Source: Combretum micranthum
Lineage: Eukaryota > Streptophyta > Magnoliopsida > Myrtales > Combretaceae
Assembly (NCBI GenBank): GCA_024138025.1
Contig: JAMXBD010000065.1
Location: forward strand, 1,364,001 to 1,428,000
Length of the DNA stretch: 64,000 nt
Reading direction: 5' to 3'
Part shown: one piece after another, positions 34,269-46,639 of the stretch
How positions within the stretch are numbered: the stretch's first letter is position 1
How the letters are laid out: every line of letters starts with the position of its first letter
Notes under the pieces: generated by a model
What the model was told of the DNA's origin: nothing
Seen by the model: only the letters and a program-made list of their open reading frames with translations
Databases searched by the model: none
Position numbers and translations under genes: made by a program

Positions 34269-34430
34269 ATTGTATTTAGGGCTGAGCAAAAAAACCAACC
34301 GAATCGTAAAAGACATAAAATATCCGATTGGACTAAACCGAAAATTTGGTTATTTTTAAAATGGTTCGATTCGCATTTTTATTTGGTCAAGCAAACTAAA
34401 CCATTTGGTTCAAGTTGAATCGAACTATTA
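34269..34430. repeat. hAT-type repeat fragment
   Basis: Begins tagggctgagcaaaaaaacc and continues with accgaatcg, ggttcgattcg and gttgaatcgaac words, a pattern usual in plant hAT-type miniature elements. No matching right end was found, so it is probably truncated. Confidence 0.4.
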
Positions 34431-34599
34431 ATTTTAAAAAATTATTAATTCTATAATTTTGTGGGATTTTACATTATTCTTACCATTACAAAATATAGCA
34501 AACAATTCAAAACACATAATCATGGAGTAATGTAGAAAAGAATGAGAAAAACATTTAAGGGATTGCAAAGTGTTAGTACTAGAATCTCTCTAAGTACTT

Positions 34600-35830
34600 G
34601 CAATATTTTTATAATGTTTTCATGATAACAAAAGTCATAAGGAATCATCACCTACACATGTTTATATCTTAACCTTAACAAATACGTGTAAGCTTATGAT
34701 GCTTTTAGGAGCTTAGGTTATTTTTAAAAGCTAAATCAAAACCTAAACTTTTATTTGATGGATCGTTGAACTATATTGAAGACTTAGGTCCATGCATTGA
34801 ATATAATCACGTATTATATTCAATCGATCCATTAATTGTTGGTTTATTATCCAACGGGGATGTTTATTTGAAATCACGAGTTATTATAAAGTATTTCATG
34901 ATGGAAATTATAATTTAAGCTAAATATGGAAAGTTTATAGATGATATTCCGTGTCCGTAACATGAACTTAATCTATGAGAAGTTGTGTGCAAGTTCCTAT
35001 TATGAATAATAGCTAGATGTCAAAGATATATCTAGAGAAGATTTCGATAGCTTGAAGAATCTAATATTTATGGAAAGATATCTCCATTGTTTGGAACTTG
35101 GAAGGAATTCAAATTCATAGCACTCTCTATCTTATGTATGTAAAGAAGATGGATTTCACAAGATACATGATGAAATATTATCTATCATCTTCTCAATGAT
35201 TATGTAAAACTTTTATAGAAGAAATTTGAATTATTACATGCTGAGAATTCACAAAGATATTGAAGTAACGAACAAAATGTATTTCTTACCATAGATGCTT
35301 GAACAAGACTGTTAACATACTATTCTACAAATTGAAGACTTGAATGAAGGATAAGACATGAAGCATTATCGAGGAAATCATTGATAAAATACTATTAAAG
35401 TCGAGAGAACCTCAAAGCACTGATATGATCCTCTTATCATTGAACAAAAAAGCTCAATGCTCTCGGATTTACTTTCAGAAGCTACTACTTTATTTCACTT
35501 TATTTCTTTTCACTAAAAAGCAAGGATGTTTCTTATTGTTTTCTCTAGATTTAAGACAATCTCTTTGTGTTTGCTGAGTTAGTATGAGAAATGACAAAGG
35601 CTACCTATAGGACCATAAGTTAGTTTAGGTTGAAACTAGATGGGTGGTGTGAGTTGTTCACATTGCATAGGACTGGAGACTATTTTGTACCTCTACTTTC
35701 GATTAGATCTAGTAGAATAAATTGGTAAAGACAACCAGTACCTCAATATAGAGCTGGAAGAGTGGGTTGACGCATAAGGTGGAACCACTATACATAGCCG
35801 AGCAATCTTTTCTCTCTCTCTCTCTTTTAT
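34600..35830. repeat. Possible LTR-like sequence
   Basis: Near 34615 the sequence reads tgttttcatgataacaaaag, similar to the start of SIRE/Tork-type Copia LTRs. Near the other end, 35740-35800 (agctggaagagtgggttgacg, ggtggaaccactatacat) resembles their 3' end. No domain and no second LTR are present. It could be a solo LTR of about 1.2 kb; this is pattern-based inference. A CT microsatellite follows at about 35811-35826. Confidence 0.4.
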
Positions 35831-38800
35831 TTATTTTGTTAATTCCACACATAACTCTTATATTAATTTTGAAGTTGTATAACTTAAGGAATCTTAGATT
35901 AATAAGTTGCTTAGAAAAGATATTAAGCTAATAAAACTCGAATATATCAAAAGTTAAGATATCAATAGGATTTACATAAAGAATTTCTAAAGGAATGTTT
36001 TAAATAAGTTTTCGAAATCTGTTTCGAAATGAAGTTTTAATTTAGTTTTTGCAAAAAGTTTTTAACATAACAAATCAGCTCCCTCTTAGTTACTTAACTT
36101 ATGGGACCAACACAAAGTAAAATCTTACAGATACATATATAAAATTCCATGGAGTTCAAACATAGCTTTGCGCACATCTATTGCTTAAACTTATTAATTT
36201 CCAAACCTTGCTGGTATAGTCGTAGGTAATCAATAACAAGTTAAAATCTCAAACACAATTTCAACTTACGATCTTTAAAGGCAAGTGGACTTATCGATAC
36301 CATATCATAGAGATTGAGTACAAGTATCATTCCTACATCGATCAATGGGTACTAATACTTACCTTTCTACTACTATTTAACCAGTAAAATAGAGTGAATC
36401 AAGTAAAATATATAATAACTACTAACTAATTACAAGTCACAAGTCAACTTTTCTAAAGATTAATTAAAATGCAAAAGTATTTAAATTTCGAATCCCCACT
36501 AGGTATTTATGTGATTACGCTGAGGATAATTCTAATTTTATTGTTGATATTCTTAAACGATAGGAATTTCTAATGTAATTCAATATCCTTTTTAAGATTA
36601 TTGAAATCTAATCCTAAGTTAATTAACTAAAATTCTTTTCTAGTTAAAAACCCTCTAGATATCATTAATGATCTTAAATTTTCATATTAGGTTTAACCTT
36701 AATCCTAAAGATTTACTTTAATTTTATAACTAGGATTACATGCAAATCCCTCATTGTGTAGATCTATTCATAGAAACAATCTTTCAATTAATTGGCATGA
36801 AATCTAATCAAGAATCAATATTTCACACTGTCTATTCAAGATAAACAATTACAATGACACAATTAGATTCATGAAATCAATTAATATATTGAAAACAATA
36901 AGAAGAAATCACACAAATAACCTAGGATTCAATATAAGAATAAATCATACAAATAATCTAGATTCATCAAAATCTAAACTACGAGTTTACTCCTCCATAG
37001 GAAAAAACAACAAAAACACAAGAAATATGATAAAGCATGAATCTCTTGTTTTATAACTTGATTTTAAGTACAAAACTTGACTTGACTTGTTCTAATAATA
37101 TGTATCTAATGTTGGAAATTCCTTAGATCCACCCTTCTTCTCTTGGTTGCCAAGGGGTCTTCTCCTTATATAGAAGTTTTCAATGATTAGGAAAAGGAAG
37201 TTTCCAACTCCTAAATAGGAAGGTTAGGGTTTAAAAAATAAGAAAGCGCGAATCTTCTTAATTGGCAAGTGAAAGCTTTAAATAGGAAAGTAAATCTTCA
37301 AGTTAGGCATGTGGTTAATCCTCATAAATGTGGAAGTTGATGTCTTCAAGGTTTCCTAAAAATATCCCCAGTTGCATTTTTCTTTAAGTAAAATCACAAA
37401 CTCTCCAATTTTAAATCACTTTTTGAGAAAAACAGGACACGGGAAAGACATTTTCGTGTCATTTGCTTGTGTAACTTTTTGTATGCAAAATTGAAATTCC
37501 TAAGAACAACTTAAGATGTGACAGATCATGTCACATGCTCGTGTCAATTTCTCTGAGTTATTGTTTTGAATTCTAGGTGGGACATGACTCAAACACAACC
37601 ATGTCTAGATCATGTCATCACAAAATGCATTTTTCTTGATCAAATCACTTACAAAGCTCACAAAAACTTTGTCAAACCTCTTCTTTACTGATAATTCAAA
37701 ATTTTGAAATGTATAAGCATTTTCTTGTACTCCTAAGTTCTAGAAGCACATGACTTCATGGCACAATATTGTTGTTTGAAAATCTTCTTCCTTGTTCAAA
37801 CGGTCTCCAAGCTTCATGAAACTTTTGCAAAATCCTTATTTTTCTTAAAAATCAATATCTTGATGGCATGAAATCAAATTTTAAGAATTTTAAGTGTTTT
37901 TTCCATAATATTAATCACCAAAATGGTCAAATAAAGCATAATTTAACACTTATAATTAAGGAGCAAATTAGGTTTATCAAATCCTTTGTACAAATGCAAT
38001 GTGACTATGCATACTTTCAATATATGGAAACAAGAAAAGGGAAATGGTTTGTAACCATCATGTATGTATCATGCTAAATCTGTATATGCTAATGGGTTTG
38101 GATAATGTATATTCCATGTACGTATATATCATAATGTGTTGATTGTAATTTAGCTCCTTGTATAATTATATTTTTAGATTAAATTTTTCAACATAGAAAA
38201 TGTGAATTTGAAGAAAGCAAATTCTCCAATTAACTTGATATATTCTCATATATTGATTTGAGATAATGATATTTGAATCATAAATTGAATAAGACTGCAC
38301 CATTTTTTGCAGTTAAAAATTAGAAGAAATTTTGAGCTGCATATTATAATTTAGTCCAGTTTAGGGGGTAGACACAACCAAACTACACCACACCACATCG
38401 TGCCTACACTAAGCTACAATGATCGTCCTAATTGAAGTAATCAATTTCACTATACTTAAGATCGTCGCTTTTACTAGGGTAATATTTAAGTGCAACGTTC
38501 TAAATATATGGTCATTTACATCCTGCCACGTGTCTCCCTTAAGTGTATACACACCAAGACTCAAAACCTACTAAAGTTCACAATTGATTACATCTAAGAT
38601 CATTAACTCCAAATCACACATACAAAGTTGGTGTCACCACATATGAATCATAAGAAATCTTCTTAATAACCATATTGATATTACATGAAGGCATCCAACA
38701 ACTATATTTAGAGAGGCTCACACTAAAGCTCATCTATTATAATTCAAACTAGAAACACAGAAGTGATATATATTTAGATTTAAATCCTAACTGACTACAA

Positions 38801-39999
38801 GATATAGAAGTACTTGTAATAGGAGAAGGTAAACATTAGGATTTTCTAAGTCAAAGTTCAACACACTACTTACTCATCAATTGGAAAGTCGTCACTGCAA
38901 ATATTATCCTAATAGTCTACAACCACGTTGTATCCTGAAAGATCAAAGATGATTATAGTGTTACATGAACCTAAAAAGGAGAAAAAAGTAAGCCAGAGCC
39001 TAGAATGGTACTCCCACAAGCACAAGCACAAGCACATGAGCATACACAAATAAGTTACATGCAATCCTAATTCTAATGCAACAAGCAACCAATTATTATT
39101 CTTAATTTAAGTTCAGTAATCAACATGAGGATAACTCGGTATCCTAAAAACACACACTTTATATATAACATATATACATAATGTTGGGTACTTCCAACAT
39201 CCAAGAGTCCGAAAGTCCATGAGTCCAAGAGCCCATGAGTCCAAAAATCCCTAAATCTTTCCGTAATTATTTCCAGATGCAACTCCACTAGAGAACGCAT
39301 CACACAAGGATCATCAAGGTGTTGTATTAACATCATTGGTGCTCTCGGTCCACCAACTACAACCAAGCACACACACCAAGCATATTTAAAGTTGGATATA
39401 TAATTAATTATGTTATCAAACTATCTTAATAAACACAACCATCGAATAAGGTACAGTATTCAAAAGTAATTTCGTTCCAAACCAATATTTATTACTTGAA
39501 TTACATATAATTAAATTATTCATAAACTTCAATATTTGTAGCTTAAACTCTCATTATGGTCCTATCACTCTCGGTCTTACATTGTTACTATTTAAATTCC
39601 TAAAATCTTAAAGTATATTGAAATTGTAAAGTGAATAATTAATGAATCTAGTCATTTTTAGGCTAGAAAATGATGACTTTTAAGGTGTTTTATGATGCAT
39701 AAACTAATATATAAGTGAGTATATGGTTGGGTATCACTTAGGCAAAGAAAATAGGGTTATAAAGAAGTCCATAGAGACGAACACGAGCAAAACAAGAGGT
39801 CCACAGGGAAGACCATGGCTGTGTTTCTCGTTATGTTTTTTTCCAGGTGACATTTTAAGATTCATATAGAGGGACATAGGCAAGTACACGAGATCATGTA
39901 TATGTCGTGTTCTTTGCTAGTATCCTTTAAATTAGACTAAAAACTTAACAAATTCAACAAATGTTCTTCTTTGTTAATATGTGCAAACATTAAGGATTG
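35831..39999. other. Noncoding stretch
   Basis: Over 4 kb without a supported gene. 36150-37600 is repeat-like in style (for example 'ttactcctccatagg', 'cctaggattcaatat') but no pairing or domain was found. 39190-39245 has a short 'gagtccaagagcc/atgagtcc' direct-repeat cluster, which explains the minus-strand open frame at 39073-39372. Confidence 0.35.
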
Positions 40000-40035
<36 letters not shown>

Positions 40036-40064
40036 TAATAATAATAATATAATAATAATAATAT
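40000..40064. repeat. TAA/ATA trinucleotide microsatellite
   Basis: About 20 units of taa with two interruptions. Confidence 0.95.
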
Positions 40065-41009
40065 GCAGATGAAAAAGGAGTAAAATATTGATTTAAAAAA
40101 GTACATTTCTCTATTGAAAAGCTTGATGTATGCACAAATTTTGGTGTGTCTAAATAATTGTAAGCACATAATTTTCATATGAAACATTATAAAAAAATTA
40201 GATATAGTTAAGTTTTCATCAAAACAAATAAATCTTGATCTTGAAAACGTCCACTTTTTTCATCTTTAGGATGAGAAGAAAATTTTTGTAATTTTTCAAG
40301 ATAAAAAATCTTACTGTGAATTACACTCACAATATTACTCATATATCTCACGATCTAAAGTTAATTCTAAACAAAACTTTTGGTTTTAGTGATTTGTGAC
40401 TAATCTTTTCTTTTACAAATTATAAAATCTTACAAGTTTCTTATTGAAATTAATAAAAACAATTGGATTCTACATATCCTTAGGTTCATTTATACCACTT
40501 ATAGTCACTTTTATAAGGAGTCCTAAAATTCCAATTCCATGAGTATTAAAAAAATCTATTAAATTTCTTGACTTGTTTACATTAATGGTTTTCCATTTGA
40601 GTTCAAATCACGAATATTTAGTTTTTACATTTATAATTGTCAGTATTTTAAAAAAATTAAAAAACTATTTAAATTTTATAAGACATTGTTTTTTAATCGA
40701 TTCAACACATTGTATATCTTTATCTTATCAAGTTCAAGAAGAGCTCTACAAAATAACTATGAAAACCTTACCTAGAGCCTTAAGGTAGGCAAAATGTATG
40801 GAAAAAAAATAGACAAAAGGTACTCAACATCTTTATCAAAATTCAATTGAATCTTTATATTTAAACAATTCATTTATATCCAACATGTTTATGATAATTA
40901 AGAATTTAATTAAATAAGTTATTTAAGTCCTATATCTTGTATGTTTGCATGAAGTTTGTAATTCAATATGCATCTTCTACACCATATCACAAGAAAACAA
41001 AAGATTTAT

Positions 41010-41182
41010 TGAGTAAAGATGGGTGGTTCTTAGCCCTCTATATTTGGCAACATCCTCTATTGAGGATGTATCACATAAGAAAATGAGAGTACATACAGTA
41101 CTACATACAGGATCACAGCAGTCACATAATTGTATTTGACATATCCTCAAATGGAGGGTGTTGTCAAAGATGAGCGGTCATC
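41010..41182. mobile_element. Small fold-back MITE with 8-bp TSD
   Basis: The inner arms are inverted repeats: ttggcaacatcctctattgagg against ttgacaacaccctccatttg in reverse complement. The bases agatttat occur on both sides (41002-41009 and 41183-41190), an 8-bp duplication as in hAT insertions. The outermost ends match poorly. No coding capacity. Confidence 0.6.
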
Positions 41183-41891
41183 AGATTTATGAAATGCAAT
41201 AATATTAATATAGAGGATATGAAGTTTGACACAAAAGTGAAATACATAATAACTCACTCAAAACATGGAAAATTTAATTCAATTTTACCAAAAAAAAAAA
41301 AAAAAAAAGCATGAAACATATATAGAGATTTACTGCCTTCTTGTCCCAAAATGACAACTAGATTGACTCTAGCATTTTCAAGGGCTAACTTTAGGAAATT
41401 TAAAGAAAGGGTGTTTAAAGGATTCATTTTCGAGGTGATTAGCTTTTAGGTGGTGAAAGTGCATATCATACGTGCTATGAGATTCTTAAACTATTTGTCT
41501 AGCAATTTTAATTAAGGACATAAGGTGAAACACTTGGTTATAAAAGCAGATGTTTTGCTAGTAAAAATTGTCTGGAAGCAGCAAGAAATTTGAGCAAAGT
41601 TACTTGAGATTCTATTATCAACTTTCCAAGTCAAATGTAAAGGAATAAATACTTGTTTACAATGATAAAGTTAGATTGCAACCACACCTCCAACATAAAT
41701 CCTATATTGTACAAGCTACACCTTACGACGCTGTTGCGTTACCATAAATAACCTTCTTCAATTAAAACCAAAACATTACTGTCAAACTTGCATAAAAGAA
41801 CCTCCAATTTGATCTCTCCAAGAAAAAGCACAAATCGTCCTAATTTTTATTCCTCACGTGGAGTGGAAGAGCAACACCCGGTATATTGAAT
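41183..41891. other. Downstream flank of the NHL gene
   Basis: Noncoding. The part nearest 41891 should include the gene's 3' untranslated region. A poly-A run occurs at 41290-41307. Confidence 0.4.
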
Positions 41892-42662
41892 TCAAAACTC
41901 CGCTTTAGGAACACACGTGTTTGATATGATGCCAGTTTTCTTGGTTGGAGTCAAACTATCAACAACCAAAGAGCAATTTACTAGAACATTGATTTGCCAA
42001 GATGGAATGTCCATTACAACCACACTCACAGGAACCTTGATTCCAACAAGCAAAGGGATTCTCCCTGTATGTCGATTTTCCATGAATGCTTCCTGAATGC
42101 CTGAACCGAATGTGCTCTTTCCTTTCAATGTAATGTTAATCATGGACATATTCTTGATGCCTTGATAAAAAGAAGGGATAGGTCCATTGCATAGTGACGT
42201 TTCCTGATAATTCACGCGAACCGAGCTATCCTTTCCATACCGAAAACCAATGTGTTCATTTGGGTTATCAGCCTTGATTGTCACCACAAATTCTGTGTAT
42301 AAGCTGAAATCAGGTTGCATATCGAAAGCCGCCGTTTCGAATTTATCGACCTTATAGGATGGTATCTTTGGATGAACTACAGTAAGGATATAAGCAACTA
42401 GTAAACCAACCAGTATCATCACGAGGAAAAGGAAGCAACAGCAGCAGCACACGCATCTCATACAACCACTCCCACCAGATCTTTCATGGGAAGAATGATA
42501 ACGTGGGATGTTACGGCGATAAGGTGGCGGTCGCATGCTGTTTTGAGAGTCTTGGAGCATTACATATTTATTAGGTGGGTATTGAGGTGGGGGTTGCATG
42601 CCTTTACCTGGAGGTGGTGCAGCTTGCTCCAAAGGATGAACGCGGTGGTGGGCATAGTCCAT
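41892..42662 (-). CDS. NDR1/HIN1-like (NHL/LEA_2) membrane protein
   Basis: Single-exon gene coding 256 aa. The start is the ATG at 42662-42660 (MDYAHHRVHPLEQAAPPPG...), which fits the 'M..HxRxHP' start of NHL6-like proteins; the open frame extends 16 codons upstream but without an ATG. A proline-rich, basic N-terminal tail (residues 1-65) is followed by a Cys cluster (MRCVCCCCC) and one membrane segment at about residues 77-96 (FLFLVMILVGLLVAYILTVV). The LEA_2/WHy domain follows at about 115-230, with the family's ADNPN turn, the LCNGPIPSFYQG block and TGRIPLLVG. Members sit in the plasma membrane with the LEA_2 domain outside, and several act in pathogen responses and stress; the exact role here is unknown. 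Length and motifs are normal and nothing is broken. Confidence 0.93.
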   Translation of the reverse strand: MDYAHHRVHPLEQAAPPPGKGMQPPPQYPPNKYVMLQDSQNSMRPPPYRRNIPRYHSSHERSGGSGCMRCVCCCCCFLFLVMILVGLLVAYILTVVHPKIPSYKVDKFETAAFDMQPDFSLYTEFVVTIKADNPNEHIGFRYGKDSSVRVNYQETSLCNGPIPSFYQGIKNMSMINITLKGKSTFGSGIQEAFMENRHTGRIPLLVGIKVPVSVVVMDIPSWQINVLVNCSLVVDSLTPTKKTGIISNTCVPKAEF

Positions 42663-42685
42663 GCAACAATCAAGAAGGGAAAAGT

Positions 42686-42715
42686 TTAGAAAATTTTGTA
42701 GGAGGGCCAAATCAT
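42686..42715 (-). promoter_or_regulatory. Possible upstream ORF of the NHL gene
   Basis: An ATG at 42715-42713 opens a nine-codon frame (MIWPSYKIF) that stops at 42686, 23 bases before the main ATG and out of frame with it. If the transcript begins upstream of 42715, this small frame could lower translation of the NHL protein. The transcription start is not known. Confidence 0.4.
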
Positions 42716-42719
42716 GGCA

Positions 42720-43650
42720 AGAGGGGAGATGGAGATAATTAGAGGTAAGTTATAACATAAATCCAATGATTAAGGACATTGCTACACATGTGTGGACATG
42801 GAGAAAGAATTACTAGACAAGACAACCTATGTTGTTATGTATGTACCCAAGTTTTTATTTAAAAAGTTTTATACGATGTCTAGAGTTGCCTATATTTAGG
42901 AAATGGGTCGATTTGACATAGATAAATTCTCGCTTGGATTCCGATCTTCTAGAAATTTGCTGTTTGTGATCCTCCATAACCATACGTATAATAAATGTTT
43001 TCCTTTTACTAAATTTCTTAAATAAATCTCTTACTGTATAGATAATTCATTTGTTTTATACACGTAATTATATACTTTCGTTGTTTATTTTCTATTCAAA
43101 ATTAAAAATTTAAATTTATTCTCTTTCTCTTCAGTAATATTTTTCTACCAATTTAAATTCGTTTCAAATGAAAATTTGCAGTTTTTCGTTTATATACCAT
43201 CTTCAAAAAATGAAATTATTTGGACATTATTAGGCTATCATATTTGGTGGGCATATGTATATTACTAGCTGAAGTTATTATTTTGTCTTTATTTCAAATT
43301 AATAGAATTTTATAATTGAAATCTGTTAATCAAGGTAACTGTTGTTGCTCATATTAATTTGATACCGTTTATTTTTAGTAACAAATGTAACAAAATCAGT
43401 TACCGAAAATTAGTATCACTAATTCATCGATCTAATTTTTTAGGAAAAAACAAGTTAGGTTTTTTATCAAATCAATTTACGGGTTGGTTATAATGCACAG
43501 GTGGCCATATTGAACTTGTAACTAATGTAACAAATTAACATTTTCGATTCATCAATCTAATTTTTAAGAGAAACATTTTAAGGGATGATTATCATGTTAA
43601 TTATCATAAAAAAATGAATTTTATAATTGTAGATTTTCAAAATTGTTGCA
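42720..43650. other. Upstream flank of the NHL gene
   Basis: Noncoding, AT-rich; it should hold the NHL promoter. No strong TATA box was seen close to the ATG. It ends at the hAT target duplication. Confidence 0.45.
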
Positions 43651-43658
43651 CATGGAAC

Positions 43659-43840
43659 TAGGGATGCAACCGGGGCGGGTTTGGGACGGGTCATATAAGA
43701 CCCGAACCCGCCCCGCTTCCCAATAGGGTTTCCCAAACCCGCCCCGCGACCCTACAGGGTTTTTTATTCAATACCCAAACCCGCCCCTGTAGGGTTTTGA
43801 CCCTGACCCGCCCGCCCCCGCGACCCGCTTAATTTTTTTT
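43659..43840. repeat. hAT left end: TIR and subterminal repeats
   Basis: A GC-rich terminal block, sharply different from its flanks. It contains several copies of aacccgcccc/gggcgggtt in both orientations and gacccta(c/t)agggt-like short palindromes. Such subterminal clusters are the usual binding sites of hAT transposases; binding here is inferred. Confidence 0.85.
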
Positions 43841-44376
43841 CTCCTTCTCAACACTTACTTAAATTACAACATTTAACAATAATTTTATCCTATAGGAGCA
43901 TAATAGTTAGTTACAACTATGCTTGAATGAATTTTACAAGATATGCCACAACTTTATTAAAAAATATATAGATTTAAAACTATCATAAGAAGATTTTCAA
44001 TATAAATGAAAAGACATTACTTCACTTACATAAATATACATAATACATATGTAGGAACCGTACCTTGTGAAGACTCAAGAATAGAAAAAACATGTTTTCA
44101 AAACACATTAACAACTTACCATCACTTAATTCACTCTCCAACAATAACTCAAAAAAACCAACCTCCCAACACACTTGTTTCTAATTTTCTACTTGTCTTC
44201 AAAATACATTAACAGCAAAAGCAAATACAAAACATCATCAAATGAACCATCCAATAATAAACATAAACTCCAAGCTCAGTCCACCATACCAACCAAAATA
44301 AACAATGCATCAATATCACCAGATCAACCAAAATAAATTAATAGCATAATTATGAAGTCATCATCAATCATTATCT

Positions 44377-46639
44377 TCACTTGTCATCTTCATTGTTGTA
44401 TTCCACTTCTTCACCCTCTTCTTCAGGTTCTTCAAATTCAGGTATCTCTAAACCTACCAAAATTAAAAGACATATATTAGAAAATGCATGGTAAAAAGAA
44501 CTTTCAACAATAAATTAAACAATCTCATACCAATTCCAGAATTTAACAGCCAACTTTGATTACACATCAATGCTTCTATTGTATTTGGATTGAGCCGGCT
44601 CCTATGGGAGCTAATTATCCGTCCACCAGTACTAAAAGCAGATTCAGAAGCAACTGTCGTCACTGGAATAGCTAACAAATCTTTAGCTATTTCTTGTAAT
44701 GTAGGATATTTCATTCCATACATTTTCCACCAACCAAGAATATCAAATTCAGAATTTGCTATCCAGGGAATTGCAGGCTCTTCTAAATAATGGTCCAACT
44801 CAGACTTCACATGAACTTGAATATCATCTTTGCTAGAAGTTATCAAATATTGTTCAAATTCATCTGTCTCCACCATATGATCACATGATAATGCAATACT
44901 AGTATTATTGCCACCTCCTGAAGGAATTGAAGAAGAACCACTAGATAGAGCACGGCGAGACTTAGGCTTAGATTGATATTCTTGAATCAATTCATAACAA
45001 GTGTTTTTAACATTTTGCAACTCTATAGTAGCATTCTCTCCATACACAGTTTGAAACACGAACTCTACACCCTTAATCTTAGAGCGTGGATCCAATACAG
45101 TACAGACAGCCATGACAGTGTGCACATCTCCCCAATACTTTTCAAACATTTTCACAGCCATTGCATTAATATTCAAGTCCAAAGAATTCTTCCATGTAAT
45201 CAATGCTTTCCTAATTGCAAATACTTTACCAAAAAAATAGTTTGCAGTGGGATATCGAGTGCCAGAGAAAAGGTTAGTTACCTCATAAAAAATAGATAAC
45301 TTATTGCAAATCTCCCCAGCCATGTCCCAATCATCATCTGAAGGAAGGCATTTGTAGTGTCTATCCATTAACTGAACCCTATAGAAAACCTCTTTGTATC
45401 CAATTGCAGTGACAAGCATGTCATAAGTAGAGTTCCATCTTGTTTTGCAATCCAAACAAAGTTTCCTACTATATGGAACATCAAGCTGCTTGCATGCTTC
45501 AGCAAATTTCTCAACCCTTGATGGTGTTGCTGACCAAAATTGAACACTGTCACGAATCTTCTCTATTGAATTTTCTATCACGGCCACACCATCCCTTACA
45601 ATCAAGTTCAAAATATGTGCACAGCAACGCATGTGCATTATCTTGCCACGAAGAATCAGATCATCTTTTCTTAACTTCAATATTAAGTTTGCAATCATTG
45701 CATCATTTGTTGAACAATTGTCCACAGTGATTGTTGAGATTTTTCTATCCAAATTCCACTTCATTAGTGAATCGAATAAGCACTGACATAGAGCTTCGTT
45801 TGTGTGCGGAGCGGGCACATATATAAAACTGCATAAAGAAAGGTAAATAAGATAAAAAAAAGGACTAGAGTTTTCTATTAAATGAAATAGAGATACATTG
45901 TTGAAGAAACTTACTTCAAAATTCGACTGTGGAGCTTCCAACTACCGTCAATGAAGTGAGCTGTAATGGTCATATATCCCTTCTTTTGATTTGAAGTCCA
46001 CATATCAGTTGTTACAGCCACCCGGGAATTAAGCCCTTTAAGCATCAACATCAAATTGTCCTTTTGCTCATTGTACATCTTGAAGATATCCTTCTTTATT
46101 GTTGTACGACTCACATGTTGCACAAGAGGTTGTATACTGTGCACATACTCTCTAAAGTATTTGTGTTCAACAATTGAAATGGGATACTCGTGCACAACAA
46201 TAGCCTTTGCAAGCTTTTTCCTAGCAATGTGTTGATCAAAGGTCCAATTTTTCACTGTCACACTACTCTCACCCTCGCTTTGCTTTTGCTCCATAGCTAG
46301 AAGACATTGTCTTATATCCTGTTGAGTCTTTCTCTTTGTGCACCTCAACAAATGATTATGTAAGTGCTTTGTACCATTTTTGCTTTCTGCTTTCAACTTT
46401 CTCTCACAATGGTTACAAATAGCAAATTCCTCCCCATTAATTGTTTTCTTAACCATCTCATTCCACACAGTAGTAGAAGTCCGCTTACGCTTGTTAGGAT
46501 TGTCCGATTCATTTGCTGTGCTTGCTATACGAGAACCCGAAGTAGATGTTGGTTTTCTTGTAGTAAGTGCTGGAGAAGGACTATCAACATCGTGAAGGTC
46601 ATGGACATTTTCCTCCATATTTATCTCATATCCATCCAT
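44377..46639 (-). CDS. hAT transposase (BED finger, RNase-H fold, hAT dimerisation)
   Basis: Three exons on the minus strand: 46639-45915, 45828-44531 and 44453-44377. Introns are 86 bp (gtaagt...gcag) and 77 bp (gtatga...gtag), both GT-AG and joining in phase (ILN/FIYVPAPHT; SGIG/LEIPEFEE). Total 699 aa. The BED zinc finger is at about residues 50-105 (CNHCERKLK ... HLHNHLLRC). The RNase-H-like catalytic core has candidate acidic residues in TTDMWTS and TVDNCSTND and the conserved CCAHILNLIV block. A hAT-like RNase-H (DUF4413-type) segment follows, then the C-terminal dimerisation domain DLLAIPVTTVASESAFSTGG. The tail is acidic. RICESLEEPER-type domesticated proteins share this layout, but the TIRs and target duplication show this one is still a mobile element. 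Start chosen at the first ATG after an in-frame stop. Confidence 0.92.

Noticed and set aside
39073..39372. 99-aa minus-strand open frame
   Set aside because: Its distinctive part (repeated LLDSWTFGLLD-like residues) comes from a short DNA direct repeat (gagtccaagag), with no domain and no promoter signal.
42663..42710. N-terminal extension of the NHL protein (16 extra residues)
   Set aside because: It has no ATG; the frame opens at a TTG. The ATG at 42662 fits the family's usual N-terminus.
45829..45941. Start of the second hAT frame at MEAPQSNFEV...
   Set aside because: This part is intron sequence read through; the splice sites join exon 1 to FIYVPAPHT in phase.
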